From Gemmatimonas aurantiaca T-27 (lineage in GTDB: Bacteria > Gemmatimonadota > Gemmatimonadetes > Gemmatimonadales > Gemmatimonadaceae): 64,000 bases of DNA. Each line of letters starts with the position of its first letter. The stretch's first letter is position 1. The notes beneath the pieces are model-generated. The model did not search any database. It was not told where the DNA came from and saw only the letters and a list, made by a program, of their open reading frames with translations. The DNA lies in assembly GCF_000010305.1 (NCBI RefSeq), contig NC_012489.1, positions 2,301,646-2,365,645 on the forward strand, read 5' to 3'. Made by a program: the position numbers and the translations under genes. This document shows, one piece after another, positions 29,158 to 37,373 of this stretch.

Positions 29158-29265
29158 TCTCAGTAGCAAGACATGACATGGAGAAGGCACCGTCCGCGGA
29201 TGCGACGGTGGCTCACCATGCGGTCCATCTGGCCGGGTGTGCGCCGGCCGTATTCGGAGGACACG

Positions 29266-29622
29266 ATGAGCACGATGCAACAGCCGGACGTCATGGTGGT
29301 GCTCACCCCAGTCGCTGCGGGTGAAGTGGTGAAGTTCATGGAAGCCGAGGGCGTGACCGCCGAGAAGGGTGGACTCCGGGTTTCCGTGATGCCCGGCGGA
29401 TGCAGCGGCTTCAAGTACGGTCTCGTGATCGAAGATGCGCAGGCGGAAGATGACATCACCGTCGATGTGGGCGGGATCAAGATTTTTGTTGATCCGTTCT
29501 CCGCGCAGTACCTCAGTGGTACGACGATCGATTACGTCTCGTCCATGCAGGGTTCAGGATTTACTTTCAAGAATCCCAACAGCACCGGCGGCTGCGGTTG
29601 CGGCAGCTCGTTCTCGGCGTGA
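29266..29622 (+). CDS. HesB/IscA-family iron-sulfur cluster protein
   Basis: 118 residues. I chose ATG 29266 because CGGAGG lies 5 bases upstream; the frame to 29173 has no ribosome site. The A-type carrier signature is complete: MPGGCSGFKYG holds the first Cys, and GGCGCGSSFSA near the C-terminus holds the pair. It carries or delivers Fe-S clusters to apoproteins (ErpA/IscA-like). It stands alone between cell-wall salvage genes with its own candidate promoter. No iscS/iscU nearby. Confidence 0.92.
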   Translation: MSTMQQPDVMVVLTPVAAGEVVKFMEAEGVTAEKGGLRVSVMPGGCSGFKYGLVIEDAQAEDDITVDVGGIKIFVDPFSAQYLSGTTIDYVSSMQGSGFTFKNPNSTGGCGCGSSFSA

Positions 29623-29642
29623 TTCTCTGAGGGTCCCGGCTG

Positions 29643-31649
29643 GTGCACCAGTCGGTGCGCCCGCTCGCCCTTTTACCTCTCTGCACTATGTCTCTGGCTT
29701 CCGGCACACCGGCGGCCTCTGACGGTTCCCAGGCCCGCACACTCCAGGCGAGTGGCGGGCCTGCGCGCGTCAGTGGCTCTCCCTTTCTTCACGCCGGGGT
29801 CACCGGCACCACACGCGAGCGCATTCCGACGATCATCGTCGAAGCGCACGATGAGCTGGCCCGTCTGGTGGCCGGACGTATCGCCACGCTGATGCGTGAG
29901 CGCGAGGCCGCCGGCCGGCAGGTGGTCCTCGGGCTCGCGACCGGCTCGACGCCCATCGGTGTGTATCGCGAGTTGATCCGCATGCACCGCGAAGAAGGGT
30001 TGAGCTTCGCGCACGTGATCTCGTTCAATCTGGACGAGTACTATCCGATGCGCGTCGAGAGCATCCACTCGTACCGGCGCTTCATGTGGGAGAATCTGTT
30101 CTCGCACGTGAATATCGATGCCGCCAACGTGCACATCCCCGACGGCGCTCTGGCCCGTGCTGAGGTGGATGCGGCCTGCGCCGCCTATGAAGACGCGATC
30201 ACGGCGGCCGGCGGCATCGACTTCCAGTTGCTCGGGATCGGCAAGACCGGCCATATCGGGTTCAACGAGCCCGGTTCCGGTGAATCGAGCCGCACGCGCA
30301 TGGTGCACCTCGATTCCATCACGCGTCGTGATGCCGCGGCCGATTTCTTCGGTGAAGAGAATGTGCCGCGCGAAGCGATCACGATGGGCATCGCGACCAT
30401 CCTGGGCGCGCGTGAGATCGCCATTCTCGCCACCGGTGAACACAAAGCCGGCGTCGTGCGACGTGCGGTGGAAGGTGAGATCGATCGCGCGGTGGCCGCG
30501 ACGTTCCTGCAGCGTCACGCGAACACGACGTTCTATGTGGACGATGCGGCAGCGGCCGACCTGACCCGTGTGGCCACCCCGTGGTTGGTCGACGAAGTGG
30601 TGTGGGGTGAGCCGCTGACCGTGCGCGCCGTGACCTGGCTTGCCGCGCGCTGCAAGAAGGCCATCCTCAAGCTCACGCAGCACGACTACGCAGAAAACGG
30701 TTTGACGTCGCTGGTGGCGCAGCATGGTTCACCGGGCGCCGTGAATGGTCTGGTGTTCAACATTCTGGGCGCCAAGATCCGTGGCAAGAGCAAGTTGCCG
30801 CGCTCACTCAAGACGATCTGTTTCTCGCCGCACCCCGATGATGATGTCATCTCCATGGGCGGCATCCTGCGCAAATTCGTGGAGAACGGCAACGACATGA
30901 CGGTGGCCTACATGACGAGCGGCAACATTGCCGTGTTCGATCATGATGTGCGCCGCTACATGGATTTCCTCGAACGCAGCGCCGCCGAAGCGTTGCATGC
31001 CTCCGGCGACGGGGTACGTGCCCTGACGGAAACCGTGCATGCCTTCCTGAGCCGCAAGCAGGCCGGCGAAGTGGACATCCGCGAAGTGCAGGACATCAAG
31101 CGCATCATCCGCGAAGCCGAAGCGGTGAGTGGCATCGAAGTCATGGGGCTCAGCAAGGCCAACGCCCGCTTCCTGAACCTGCCCTTCTATCAGACGGGCA
31201 AGGTGCGCAAGGATCCGATCGGTCCGGCCGATGTCGCCATCGTGGCCGATCTGCTGCGTGAACTCCAGCCCGAGCTGATCTTCGTGGCCGGTGACTTGTC
31301 GGATCCGCACGGCACGCACCGCATGTGCAAGGAAGCGATCGATCTGGCGCTCGAAGAAGTGTATCCCGGCACCACCAAGCGCCCGGAAGTGTGGCTGTAT
31401 CGTGGCGCGTGGCAGGAGTGGCCCATTACGGAAGCCACGGTGCTGGTGCCGCTGTCCCAGGAAGAACTCACGATCAAGATCCAGGCGATCTTCAAGCACC
31501 AGTCGCAGAAAGATTCTGCCCCCTTCCCTGGTCAGGACGAACGCGAGTTCTGGCAGCGCGTGGAACAACGCAACAAGTCGACGGCCACCATTCTCGATGA
31601 ACTCGGCCTCGCGGAGTATTTCGCGATGGAGGCGTATGTCATCGTCTGA
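29643..31649 (+). CDS. fusion of glucosamine-6-phosphate deaminase (NagB) and PIG-L/LmbE deacetylase
   Basis: 668 residues in one unbroken frame. Residues about 60-330 are NagB: VLGLATGSTPIGVYREL, ISFNLDEYY, LLGIGKTGHIGFNEPGS. Residues about 385-668 are a PIG-L deacetylase: CFSPHPDDDVISMGG with the His-Pro-Asp-Asp zinc motif, and AGDLSDPHGTHRMCKEA. NagB converts GlcN-6-P to fructose-6-P and ammonia; the deacetylase half may act on a GlcNAc-derived substrate first, but its true substrate is unknown. The start is GTG 29643 (GAGGG, 9-nt spacing); ATG 29688 lacks a ribosome site. The next gene encodes a symporter. Confidence 0.9.
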   Translation: MHQSVRPLALLPLCTMSLASGTPAASDGSQARTLQASGGPARVSGSPFLHAGVTGTTRERIPTIIVEAHDELARLVAGRIATLMREREAAGRQVVLGLATGSTPIGVYRELIRMHREEGLSFAHVISFNLDEYYPMRVESIHSYRRFMWENLFSHVNIDAANVHIPDGALARAEVDAACAAYEDAITAAGGIDFQLLGIGKTGHIGFNEPGSGESSRTRMVHLDSITRRDAAADFFGEENVPREAITMGIATILGAREIAILATGEHKAGVVRRAVEGEIDRAVAATFLQRHANTTFYVDDAAAADLTRVATPWLVDEVVWGEPLTVRAVTWLAARCKKAILKLTQHDYAENGLTSLVAQHGSPGAVNGLVFNILGAKIRGKSKLPRSLKTICFSPHPDDDVISMGGILRKFVENGNDMTVAYMTSGNIAVFDHDVRRYMDFLERSAAEALHASGDGVRALTETVHAFLSRKQAGEVDIREVQDIKRIIREAEAVSGIEVMGLSKANARFLNLPFYQTGKVRKDPIGPADVAIVADLLRELQPELIFVAGDLSDPHGTHRMCKEAIDLALEEVYPGTTKRPEVWLYRGAWQEWPITEATVLVPLSQEELTIKIQAIFKHQSQKDSAPFPGQDEREFWQRVEQRNKSTATILDELGLAEYFAMEAYVIV

Positions 31650-31685
31650 CCTGATCACGCCGGGCTGCCGGCCGGAGTGCTCCGC

Positions 31686-33221
31686 ATGACGGGACGATTC
31701 GATCTCCTCGACCTGTTCGTATTGCTGCTGTATCTCGGCGGTACCACGGCCCTCGGCCTCTGGATCGGTCGCGAACAGCGTTCCGCCACCGACTACTTCG
31801 TGGCCGAACGCGCGATCCCGTGGTGGGCCGTGATGTTCTCGATCGTGGCGAGTGAGACCTCGGCACTGACGTTCATCAGCATTCCCGGGTTGGCCTATAT
31901 CGGCAATCTCGGATTTCTCGAAGTCGTGGCCGGCTACATTCTCGGCCGCATTGTGGTGGCCCGTACGTTGTTGCCACGCTACTTCGAGGGCAATCTCGTC
32001 ACGGCCTACGCGCTGCTCGAGACGCGCTTCGGTCTCGGGGCCCGGCGTTTCACCAGCGTCGTGTTCATGATCACGCGGGCGATGGCGGACGCGGTGCGCG
32101 TATTCGCCACAGCCATTCCCGTGGCATTGATCATCGGGCCGGCACTGCCCAAAGAGTACGCCATGCCAACCGCCATTCTGGTGCTCGGTCTGCTCACGGT
32201 GATCTACACCTATCGCGGCGGCATGAAGGCGGTGGTGTGGACCGAACTGTTGCAGGCGAGCATCTATCTGCTTGGTGGCATTTCGGCGATTGTGCTGATC
32301 GGCAAGGCTGTCGACGGTGGCTGGGGTCAGATCATCGCCCAGGCGGGTTCGGCCGGCAAACTGCAGGTGATCGATTGGTATACTGGCTTCGATCGTCCGC
32401 ACACGATGTTTGCAGGGCTCATCGGTGGTGGCTTCCTGGCGATGGCCTCCCATGGCGCCGACCAGTTGATCGTGCAGCGTCTGTTGTCGAGCCGCTCGCT
32501 GCGCGACGCGCAGGTGGCCATCATCGGCAGCGGCTTTGCCGTATTCGCCCAGATGACGCTGTTCCTGTTCGTTGGCTTGGGCCTCTGGGTGCTCTATGAT
32601 GGCCAAGCCTTCGCGACGGCCGATTCGATCTTCCCGACGTTCATCATCGAGCGCATGCCCCATGGCTTGATTGGCCTGATCGTGGCGGCCATTGTGGCGG
32701 CCACGATGAGCACACATTCGGGAGCGATCAATGCATTGGCCGCTTCGTCGACGCACGACATCTACCTGCCGCTGACGGGCCGCGCTCCGGACGATCCGCG
32801 CACGCTCAAGGTGGGCAAGATGTTCGCGTTGGGGTGGGGCCTGGTACTCACCTTTGGCGCGCTGTTCTTCAAGGAGCAGGGCACGCCAGTGGTGGTGATC
32901 GCCCTGTCCATCGCCTCGTTCACGCAGGGTGGTCTGTTGGGTGGCTTTTTCCTGGGGCTGTTCTGGGATCGTGCCAACCAGCGTGATGCCATTCTCGGCA
33001 TGAGTGTGGGCATTTTTGCGATGGCGTTCATCGTGTTCGCCAAACAACTCATCGCGGCGTTTCCAACGCTCGAACCCACGCTGGGTGGCGTGGCCTCGAT
33101 CGCGTGGCCGTGGTACGTGCTGATCGGTACGACGCTGACGTTTGCCACCGGCGTGTTGTCTTCCTTCACCCACGCTGCGCCGACTGGCGGCAGCGGTTCC
33201 ACGGCGGGGATTCGTTCATGA
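31686..33221 (+). CDS. sodium:solute symporter (SSS family)
   Basis: 511 residues with about 13 hydrophobic segments. The SSS core has RSATDYFVAERAIPWWAVM (helix 1-2) and SETSALTFISIPG, with GADQLIVQRLLSS in the middle. I chose ATG 31686 because GGAG is about 8 bases upstream; GTG 31677 would overlap that site. It lies between NagB-LmbE and the sugar kinase and overlaps the kinase start (ATGA), so it likely imports amino sugars or muropeptide sugars by Na+ symport; the substrate is inferred from context. Confidence 0.88.
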   Translation: MTGRFDLLDLFVLLLYLGGTTALGLWIGREQRSATDYFVAERAIPWWAVMFSIVASETSALTFISIPGLAYIGNLGFLEVVAGYILGRIVVARTLLPRYFEGNLVTAYALLETRFGLGARRFTSVVFMITRAMADAVRVFATAIPVALIIGPALPKEYAMPTAILVLGLLTVIYTYRGGMKAVVWTELLQASIYLLGGISAIVLIGKAVDGGWGQIIAQAGSAGKLQVIDWYTGFDRPHTMFAGLIGGGFLAMASHGADQLIVQRLLSSRSLRDAQVAIIGSGFAVFAQMTLFLFVGLGLWVLYDGQAFATADSIFPTFIIERMPHGLIGLIVAAIVAATMSTHSGAINALAASSTHDIYLPLTGRAPDDPRTLKVGKMFALGWGLVLTFGALFFKEQGTPVVVIALSIASFTQGGLLGGFFLGLFWDRANQRDAILGMSVGIFAMAFIVFAKQLIAAFPTLEPTLGGVASIAWPWYVLIGTTLTFATGVLSSFTHAAPTGGSGSTAGIRS

Positions 33222-34168
33222 GTGCTGGTCCACTGGACCCGACACCACTGGTCGTCGGTGTCGATGGCGGTGGCACCCGGACGCGCGTGTTGTTGTGCGA
33301 TGCGACGGGCGCTGTCCTGGCCCGTGTGGAGGGCGCCGCCAGCGCCCTGCAGACGGTTCAGGAGTCGGTGGCCGCCGACATCATCAAATCGCTGATCGCC
33401 GAAGCCCTGGCGGCGGCTGATCGACCGGATACCCGTCCCGCGGTGTGTGTGGTGGGCGTGGCGGGTGCTGGTCAGGAACGGGCGGCCCAGGCGCTCTGGG
33501 CGGCCTTGGCGCAGCGTCGGGTGGCGGACGATGTGTCGGTGCAGGCCGACGCGACCATCGCGATGGATGATGCGTTCGGCGATTCGGCAGGTGTGCTACT
33601 GGTCGCCGGAACGGGTTCGGTGGCGTTCTCGCGCGCCCCGGATGGTCGTATCGAGCGCTGTGGTGGCTGGGGCCCGTATGTGGGCGACGAAGGCAGCGCG
33701 GCGTGGCTTGGCAAGCGCGCGCTGGGTGTGGTGTCGGCGTCGCAGGATGGTCGTGAGCCGGAGACCGCCCTCACCGGCGCGGTGCTGACGGCGCTCGAAC
33801 TCGAATCGCTCGAGGACGTGATCCCGTGGGCCGCCAAGGCCACGCCGGGCACGTTTGCGCAGCTCGCGCCGGTGGTCGCACAGGTGGCCGCAACGGGTGA
33901 CCTGCGAGCCAATGCGCTGATCAGCTTCTGCGTGGAAGAGCTGGCGCTCCACGTGCGCACATTGGCACGTCGGTGCTTTCAGGACGAACGCGCGGCGATC
34001 CCGGTGGCCTTCAATGGCGGCCTGTTGTCGCGCGGTTCACTGGTGCGCAAACGCCTCGAGCAGCGGCTCAAGAGCGCCGTGCCGGGAGCGATGATCCGGG
34101 CCGAAGAAGTGGACGCGGCGCGGGGAGCGATCAGACGGGCGAGGAGACTGCTCGGCGTGGAAGTCTAG
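33218..34168 (+). CDS. BadF/BadG/BcrA/BcrD-type kinase, probably N-acetylglucosamine kinase
   Basis: 316 residues of the ASKHA fold. The phosphate-1 motif LVVGVDGGGTRTRVLLCD is at about 11-28, LLVAGTGSVAFS near 128, GGWGPYVGDEGSAAWLG near 147, and the adenosine motif VAFNGGLLSRG near 265. BadF-family kinases in sugar operons phosphorylate GlcNAc, glucosamine or MurNAc (MurK-like). ATG 33218 overlaps the symporter stop by 4 bp, which supports a transport-then-phosphorylate order. Specific substrate inferred. Confidence 0.85.
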   Translation: MSAGPLDPTPLVVGVDGGGTRTRVLLCDATGAVLARVEGAASALQTVQESVAADIIKSLIAEALAAADRPDTRPAVCVVGVAGAGQERAAQALWAALAQRRVADDVSVQADATIAMDDAFGDSAGVLLVAGTGSVAFSRAPDGRIERCGGWGPYVGDEGSAAWLGKRALGVVSASQDGREPETALTGAVLTALELESLEDVIPWAAKATPGTFAQLAPVVAQVAATGDLRANALISFCVEELALHVRTLARRCFQDERAAIPVAFNGGLLSRGSLVRKRLEQRLKSAVPGAMIRAEEVDAARGAIRRARRLLGVEV

Positions 34169-34173
34169 AGAAC

Positions 34174-34437
34174 GGACCTACGGGAGCTGTAGGGACGGAA
34201 GCTGGACCTACGGAAGCTGGACCTACGGAAGCTGGACCTACGGAAGCTGGTGACACGGGAGCTGTAGGGACGGGAGCTGGACCTACGGGGCAAAACGGGA
34301 GCTGGAGAAACGCAGAGGACACCTCGTGTCCCCATCGTTTTCCCAGCTCCCGTTGTTTGTCGTAGGTCCAGCTCCCGTAGGTCCAGCTCCCGTCCCTACA
34401 GCTCCCGTAGTCCCAGCTTCCGTTTCACCAGCCCCCG
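34174..34437. repeat. 15-bp direct and inverted repeat block forming a large imperfect hairpin
   Basis: The left half has 15-bp units ending in ACGG(G/A)AGCT. Units are GGACCTAC+GGGAGCT (34174), GTAGGGAC-type (34189, 34264), GGACCTACGGAAGCT three times in a row (34204-34248) and a GGTGACAC type (34249). One 25-bp unit lies at 34279-34303. The right half (34345-34429) has the reverse complements, including a matching 25-bp unit at 34345-34369 and exact partners such as AGCTCCCGTCCCTAC (34385). The tip is GGACAC-CTC-GTGTCC (34317-34331). Both strands are open in short frames, but the products are pure repeat. Lies between two convergent genes. Confidence 0.9.
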
Positions 34438-34440
34438 CCG

Positions 34441-34494
34441 TTCACGCCGTTCACGCCGTTCACGCCGTTCACGCCGTTCACGCCGTTCACGCCG
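34441..34494. repeat. six perfect tandem copies of a 9-bp repeat
   Basis: TTCACGCCG six times without a mismatch, ending at the base before the TAA stop (minus strand) of the dicarboxylate/glutamate symporter gene. Part of a further unit precedes it. A 9-bp period keeps any reading frame. With 34174-34437 it fills the whole 326-bp gap after the kinase gene. Confidence 0.95.
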
Positions 34495-35784
34495 TTACGC
34501 CTGCGCCGCCGCCTCCGGCTCCCCTTCTCCCAGCACGCCTTCCCATCGTGCCATGACAGCGGTGGCGAGGCAGTTGCCGAGCAGGTTCACCGATGTGCGG
34601 GCCATGTCCATGATGGCGTCCACACCGAGAATGACCGCGATGCCTTCGAGTGGCAGGCCAAACTGCGCCAACGCGCCGGAGAGAATCACCAGCGACGCGC
34701 GCGGCACTGCCGCCACGCCCTTCGACGTGAGCATGAGCGTGAGCATCATCAGCAACTGCTGGCCGATCGGCATGTCGATGCCAGCGGCCTGCGCCACGAA
34801 CACGGAGGCGATGGCGAGATAGAGCGTGCTGCCATCGAGGTTGAACGAATAGCCCGTGGGCAATACGAAGGACACGATACGACGCGGGACGCCGAACTTC
34901 TCCATGGCCTGCATGGCCTGCGGGAACGCCGCTTCACTGGACGCCGTGGAGAAGGCGATCAACCAGGGTTCCTTCACCAGCGACCAGAAGCGCTTGATGT
35001 TGATGCGCGCGATGAGCGCGACCGGCAACAGCACCACGAGAATGAACACCACCAGCGACACATAGAGCGTGCCGACGAGCTTGGCGAGGTTGAGCATCAC
35101 CTCGAGACCGCTCTTGCCCACGGTCACACCGATCGCGGCGCCGATTCCGATGGGCGCGTATGCCATCACGATGCCCACGAACTTGAACATGATGTCGCTC
35201 AACGACTGCAGCCAATTGAGCATCACCGTCTTGGAATCACCTTCCACGCGCGCCAGTGCCACGGCGAACAGAATCGCGAAAAACACGATCTGCAGCACTT
35301 CGTTCTGCGCCGCCGCTTCGAAGAAGCTCTGCGGGACCGTGTGCTCGAGCACCGAGGCAAACGTGGGGGTCTTTGAGGCCAGCGCCTGGAACTCTTCACC
35401 AGCGCCCACGTCCGGCGCGATCTGCAGCCCCACGCCAGGCTTCACGAGATTCACGGCCACCAGGCCGATCGCCAACGCCAGCGTGGTCACGATCTCGAAG
35501 TAGATGATCGAACGCAGCGCGAGCTTGCCCACCTTCTTCATGTCGTCGCCGTGTCCGGCGATGCCCACCACCAGGGTGCTGAACAGCAGCGGCACGATCA
35601 ACGACTTGATCATGCGCAGGAAGATGTTCGCGAACGGCTTGAGGTTCGGCGCAAAATCGGGGGCCAGCCACCCGATCAGAATGCCGACCACCATCGAGAT
35701 CAGGATCCACTGCGAGAAACCGATGCCGAGGAAGCCTTTTTTGCCCGGCGGCGCCGGTGCGGTGGAGACGGAGAGATGAGCCAT
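34495..35784 (-). CDS. dicarboxylate/amino acid:cation symporter (DAACS, GltP/DctA-like)
   Basis: 429 residues with about eight membrane helices and two re-entrant loops. Motifs include MIKSLIVPLLFSTLVVGI, the serine-rich AFSTASSEAAFPQ loop, PTGYSFNLDGST, and GLPLEGIAVILGVDAIMDMARTSVN with the substrate-binding Asp/Arg region. It takes up C4-dicarboxylates, aspartate or glutamate with Na+ or H+. The stop abuts the 9-bp tandem repeat. It follows the APC permease gene by 11 bp. Confidence 0.93.
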   Translation of the reverse strand: MAHLSVSTAPAPPGKKGFLGIGFSQWILISMVVGILIGWLAPDFAPNLKPFANIFLRMIKSLIVPLLFSTLVVGIAGHGDDMKKVGKLALRSIIYFEIVTTLALAIGLVAVNLVKPGVGLQIAPDVGAGEEFQALASKTPTFASVLEHTVPQSFFEAAAQNEVLQIVFFAILFAVALARVEGDSKTVMLNWLQSLSDIMFKFVGIVMAYAPIGIGAAIGVTVGKSGLEVMLNLAKLVGTLYVSLVVFILVVLLPVALIARINIKRFWSLVKEPWLIAFSTASSEAAFPQAMQAMEKFGVPRRIVSFVLPTGYSFNLDGSTLYLAIASVFVAQAAGIDMPIGQQLLMMLTLMLTSKGVAAVPRASLVILSGALAQFGLPLEGIAVILGVDAIMDMARTSVNLLGNCLATAVMARWEGVLGEGEPEAAAQA

Positions 35785-35795
35785 GAAATCAGGTA

Positions 35796-37280
35796 TCAGC
35801 GGTTGTCAGTGGGATTGCGCAGCACCGAGTGCCGGAAGCCGTACGAGAAATAGATCACGAGGCCAATAGCCATCCAGACCCCGAACGCCTTCCAGGCACT
35901 GCTCGGAAGTCCCTTCATCACGAACACGCAGGCCCCTGCCCCGAGCAAGGTCACGCCCCACACAAACGGGACGCGGAAGGGGCGATGACGGTCCGGTTCG
36001 CGAACACGCAGCACCAACACGCCGATGCAGACCACCGCGAACGCGGCCAGCGTACCGATGTTCGTGAGGTCGTAGGTGGCCGCATCATCAGCCACGAGTG
36101 AACCCAGTGCCACCGCCACGCCCGTGATCAGCGTCGTGATGTGCGGGGTCCGCGTCTTCGGATGCAGCTTGGCAGCGAACTTGGGCAGCAGGCCGACACG
36201 CGCCATGGAGTAGAAGATGCGCGGCTGACCGTATTGGAACACGAGCAGCACGGCCGCCATCGACACCGTGGCGCCAGCAGCCACGATCCAGCTCGCCGTG
36301 GACAGTCCCGCCAGCGACAAGGCCTTGGCGAGCGGGTCGGAGCTGCGCAGTTGATCGTAGGGCACCAGGCCGGTGGCCACACCACCGACAATCACGTAGA
36401 TGACGGTACACACCGCCAAGCCACCCAGAATACCAATGGGCAAATTGCGCTGCGGGTTCTTCGTCTCCTCGGCGGCCGTGGAAATGGCGTCGAACCCGAT
36501 GTACGCGAAGAACACGATGGCAGCACCCTGATGGATGCCGCGGAATCCGTTGGGGGCGAACGGCTTGTAGTTCGCCGGATCGATGTGCATCGCGCCCACA
36601 ATCACGAAGAGCGCGAGCACGAGCAACTTCACGACCACCATGATGTTGTTCGCCCGCGTGCTCTCTTTCACGCCCTGCATCAGCAGCACCGTGATGGCTG
36701 CGACAATACCAAAGGCCGGCAGGTTCACGAGGATGGGGATCCCGCCAATGCGGGGTGCCGTCTCGAGCAATCCGTGAATGGCGGGATCACTGCTGGCTTT
36801 CACATTCCAGTAGCCATGCGTGAGCCAAGGGGGCAGATCGATCCCGAAGCCCGAAAGCAACGATGTGAAGTATCCACTCCACCCGATGGCCACGGCCACG
36901 TTGCCGACCGCATACTCGAGAATGAGCGCCCACCCCACGACCCAGGCGACGATCTCGCCCAATGTGGCATAGGAGTACGCGTACGCACTGCCGGCTTGCG
37001 GAATCATCGACGCGAGTTCGGCATAACACAGGGCTGCGAGCCCGCAGACCGCGCCGAGCAGGATGAACGACAGGACGAGGGCGGGACCGGCTCCGTAGCG
37101 CACCACCGTACCATCGGCGAGTGTCTCGCCGGCCGCTGCCGTTCCGAGCGAGGAGAAGATGCCGGCACCGATGACGGCGCCAATCGCCAACATGACAAGA
37201 TCGCCAGCACCCAATGTGCGGCGCATACCATGCTCGCCATTGTCTGCGGCGGCGATCGGTTTCCGATCGAACAGACTCAT
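35796..37280 (-). CDS. APC-family amino acid permease (cationic amino acid transporter-like)
   Basis: 494 residues with about 12-14 hydrophobic segments from ATG 37280 (the frame to 37370 lacks family sequence). Near the N-terminus are LGAGDLVMLAIGAVIGAGIF (the helix-1 unwound GAGIF motif) and AGPALVLSFILLG. FFAYIGFDAISTAAEET is typical of CAT/YfnA-type permeases. The likely substrates are amino acids or polyamines taken up with protons. Upstream on the minus strand is a 93-bp gap after tonB2 and no clear ribosome site. Confidence 0.9.
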   Translation of the reverse strand: MSLFDRKPIAAADNGEHGMRRTLGAGDLVMLAIGAVIGAGIFSSLGTAAAGETLADGTVVRYGAGPALVLSFILLGAVCGLAALCYAELASMIPQAGSAYAYSYATLGEIVAWVVGWALILEYAVGNVAVAIGWSGYFTSLLSGFGIDLPPWLTHGYWNVKASSDPAIHGLLETAPRIGGIPILVNLPAFGIVAAITVLLMQGVKESTRANNIMVVVKLLVLALFVIVGAMHIDPANYKPFAPNGFRGIHQGAAIVFFAYIGFDAISTAAEETKNPQRNLPIGILGGLAVCTVIYVIVGGVATGLVPYDQLRSSDPLAKALSLAGLSTASWIVAAGATVSMAAVLLVFQYGQPRIFYSMARVGLLPKFAAKLHPKTRTPHITTLITGVAVALGSLVADDAATYDLTNIGTLAAFAVVCIGVLVLRVREPDRHRPFRVPFVWGVTLLGAGACVFVMKGLPSSAWKAFGVWMAIGLVIYFSYGFRHSVLRNPTDNR

Positions 37281-37373
37281 GACGTCTGTTTGGCTGTGAG
37301 GAGGGGAACGACCCGGGTGATCCCGGTATGGTCGCAGGAGGTAAACGCCCTGCAACCTATCGCCACGCACCGG

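Noticed and set aside
30804-33173. 789-codon minus-strand open frame
   Set aside because: Antisense to the NagB-LmbE and symporter genes, full of His/Arg/Gln, no domain; both sense genes are well supported.
34441-34494. Possible CRISPR array
   Set aside because: The unit is 9 bp and there are no spacers; it is a plain tandem repeat.
34131-34556. Two short open frames within the repeat region
   Set aside because: Their products are only repeat translations (GPASV and HAV units) without ribosome sites.
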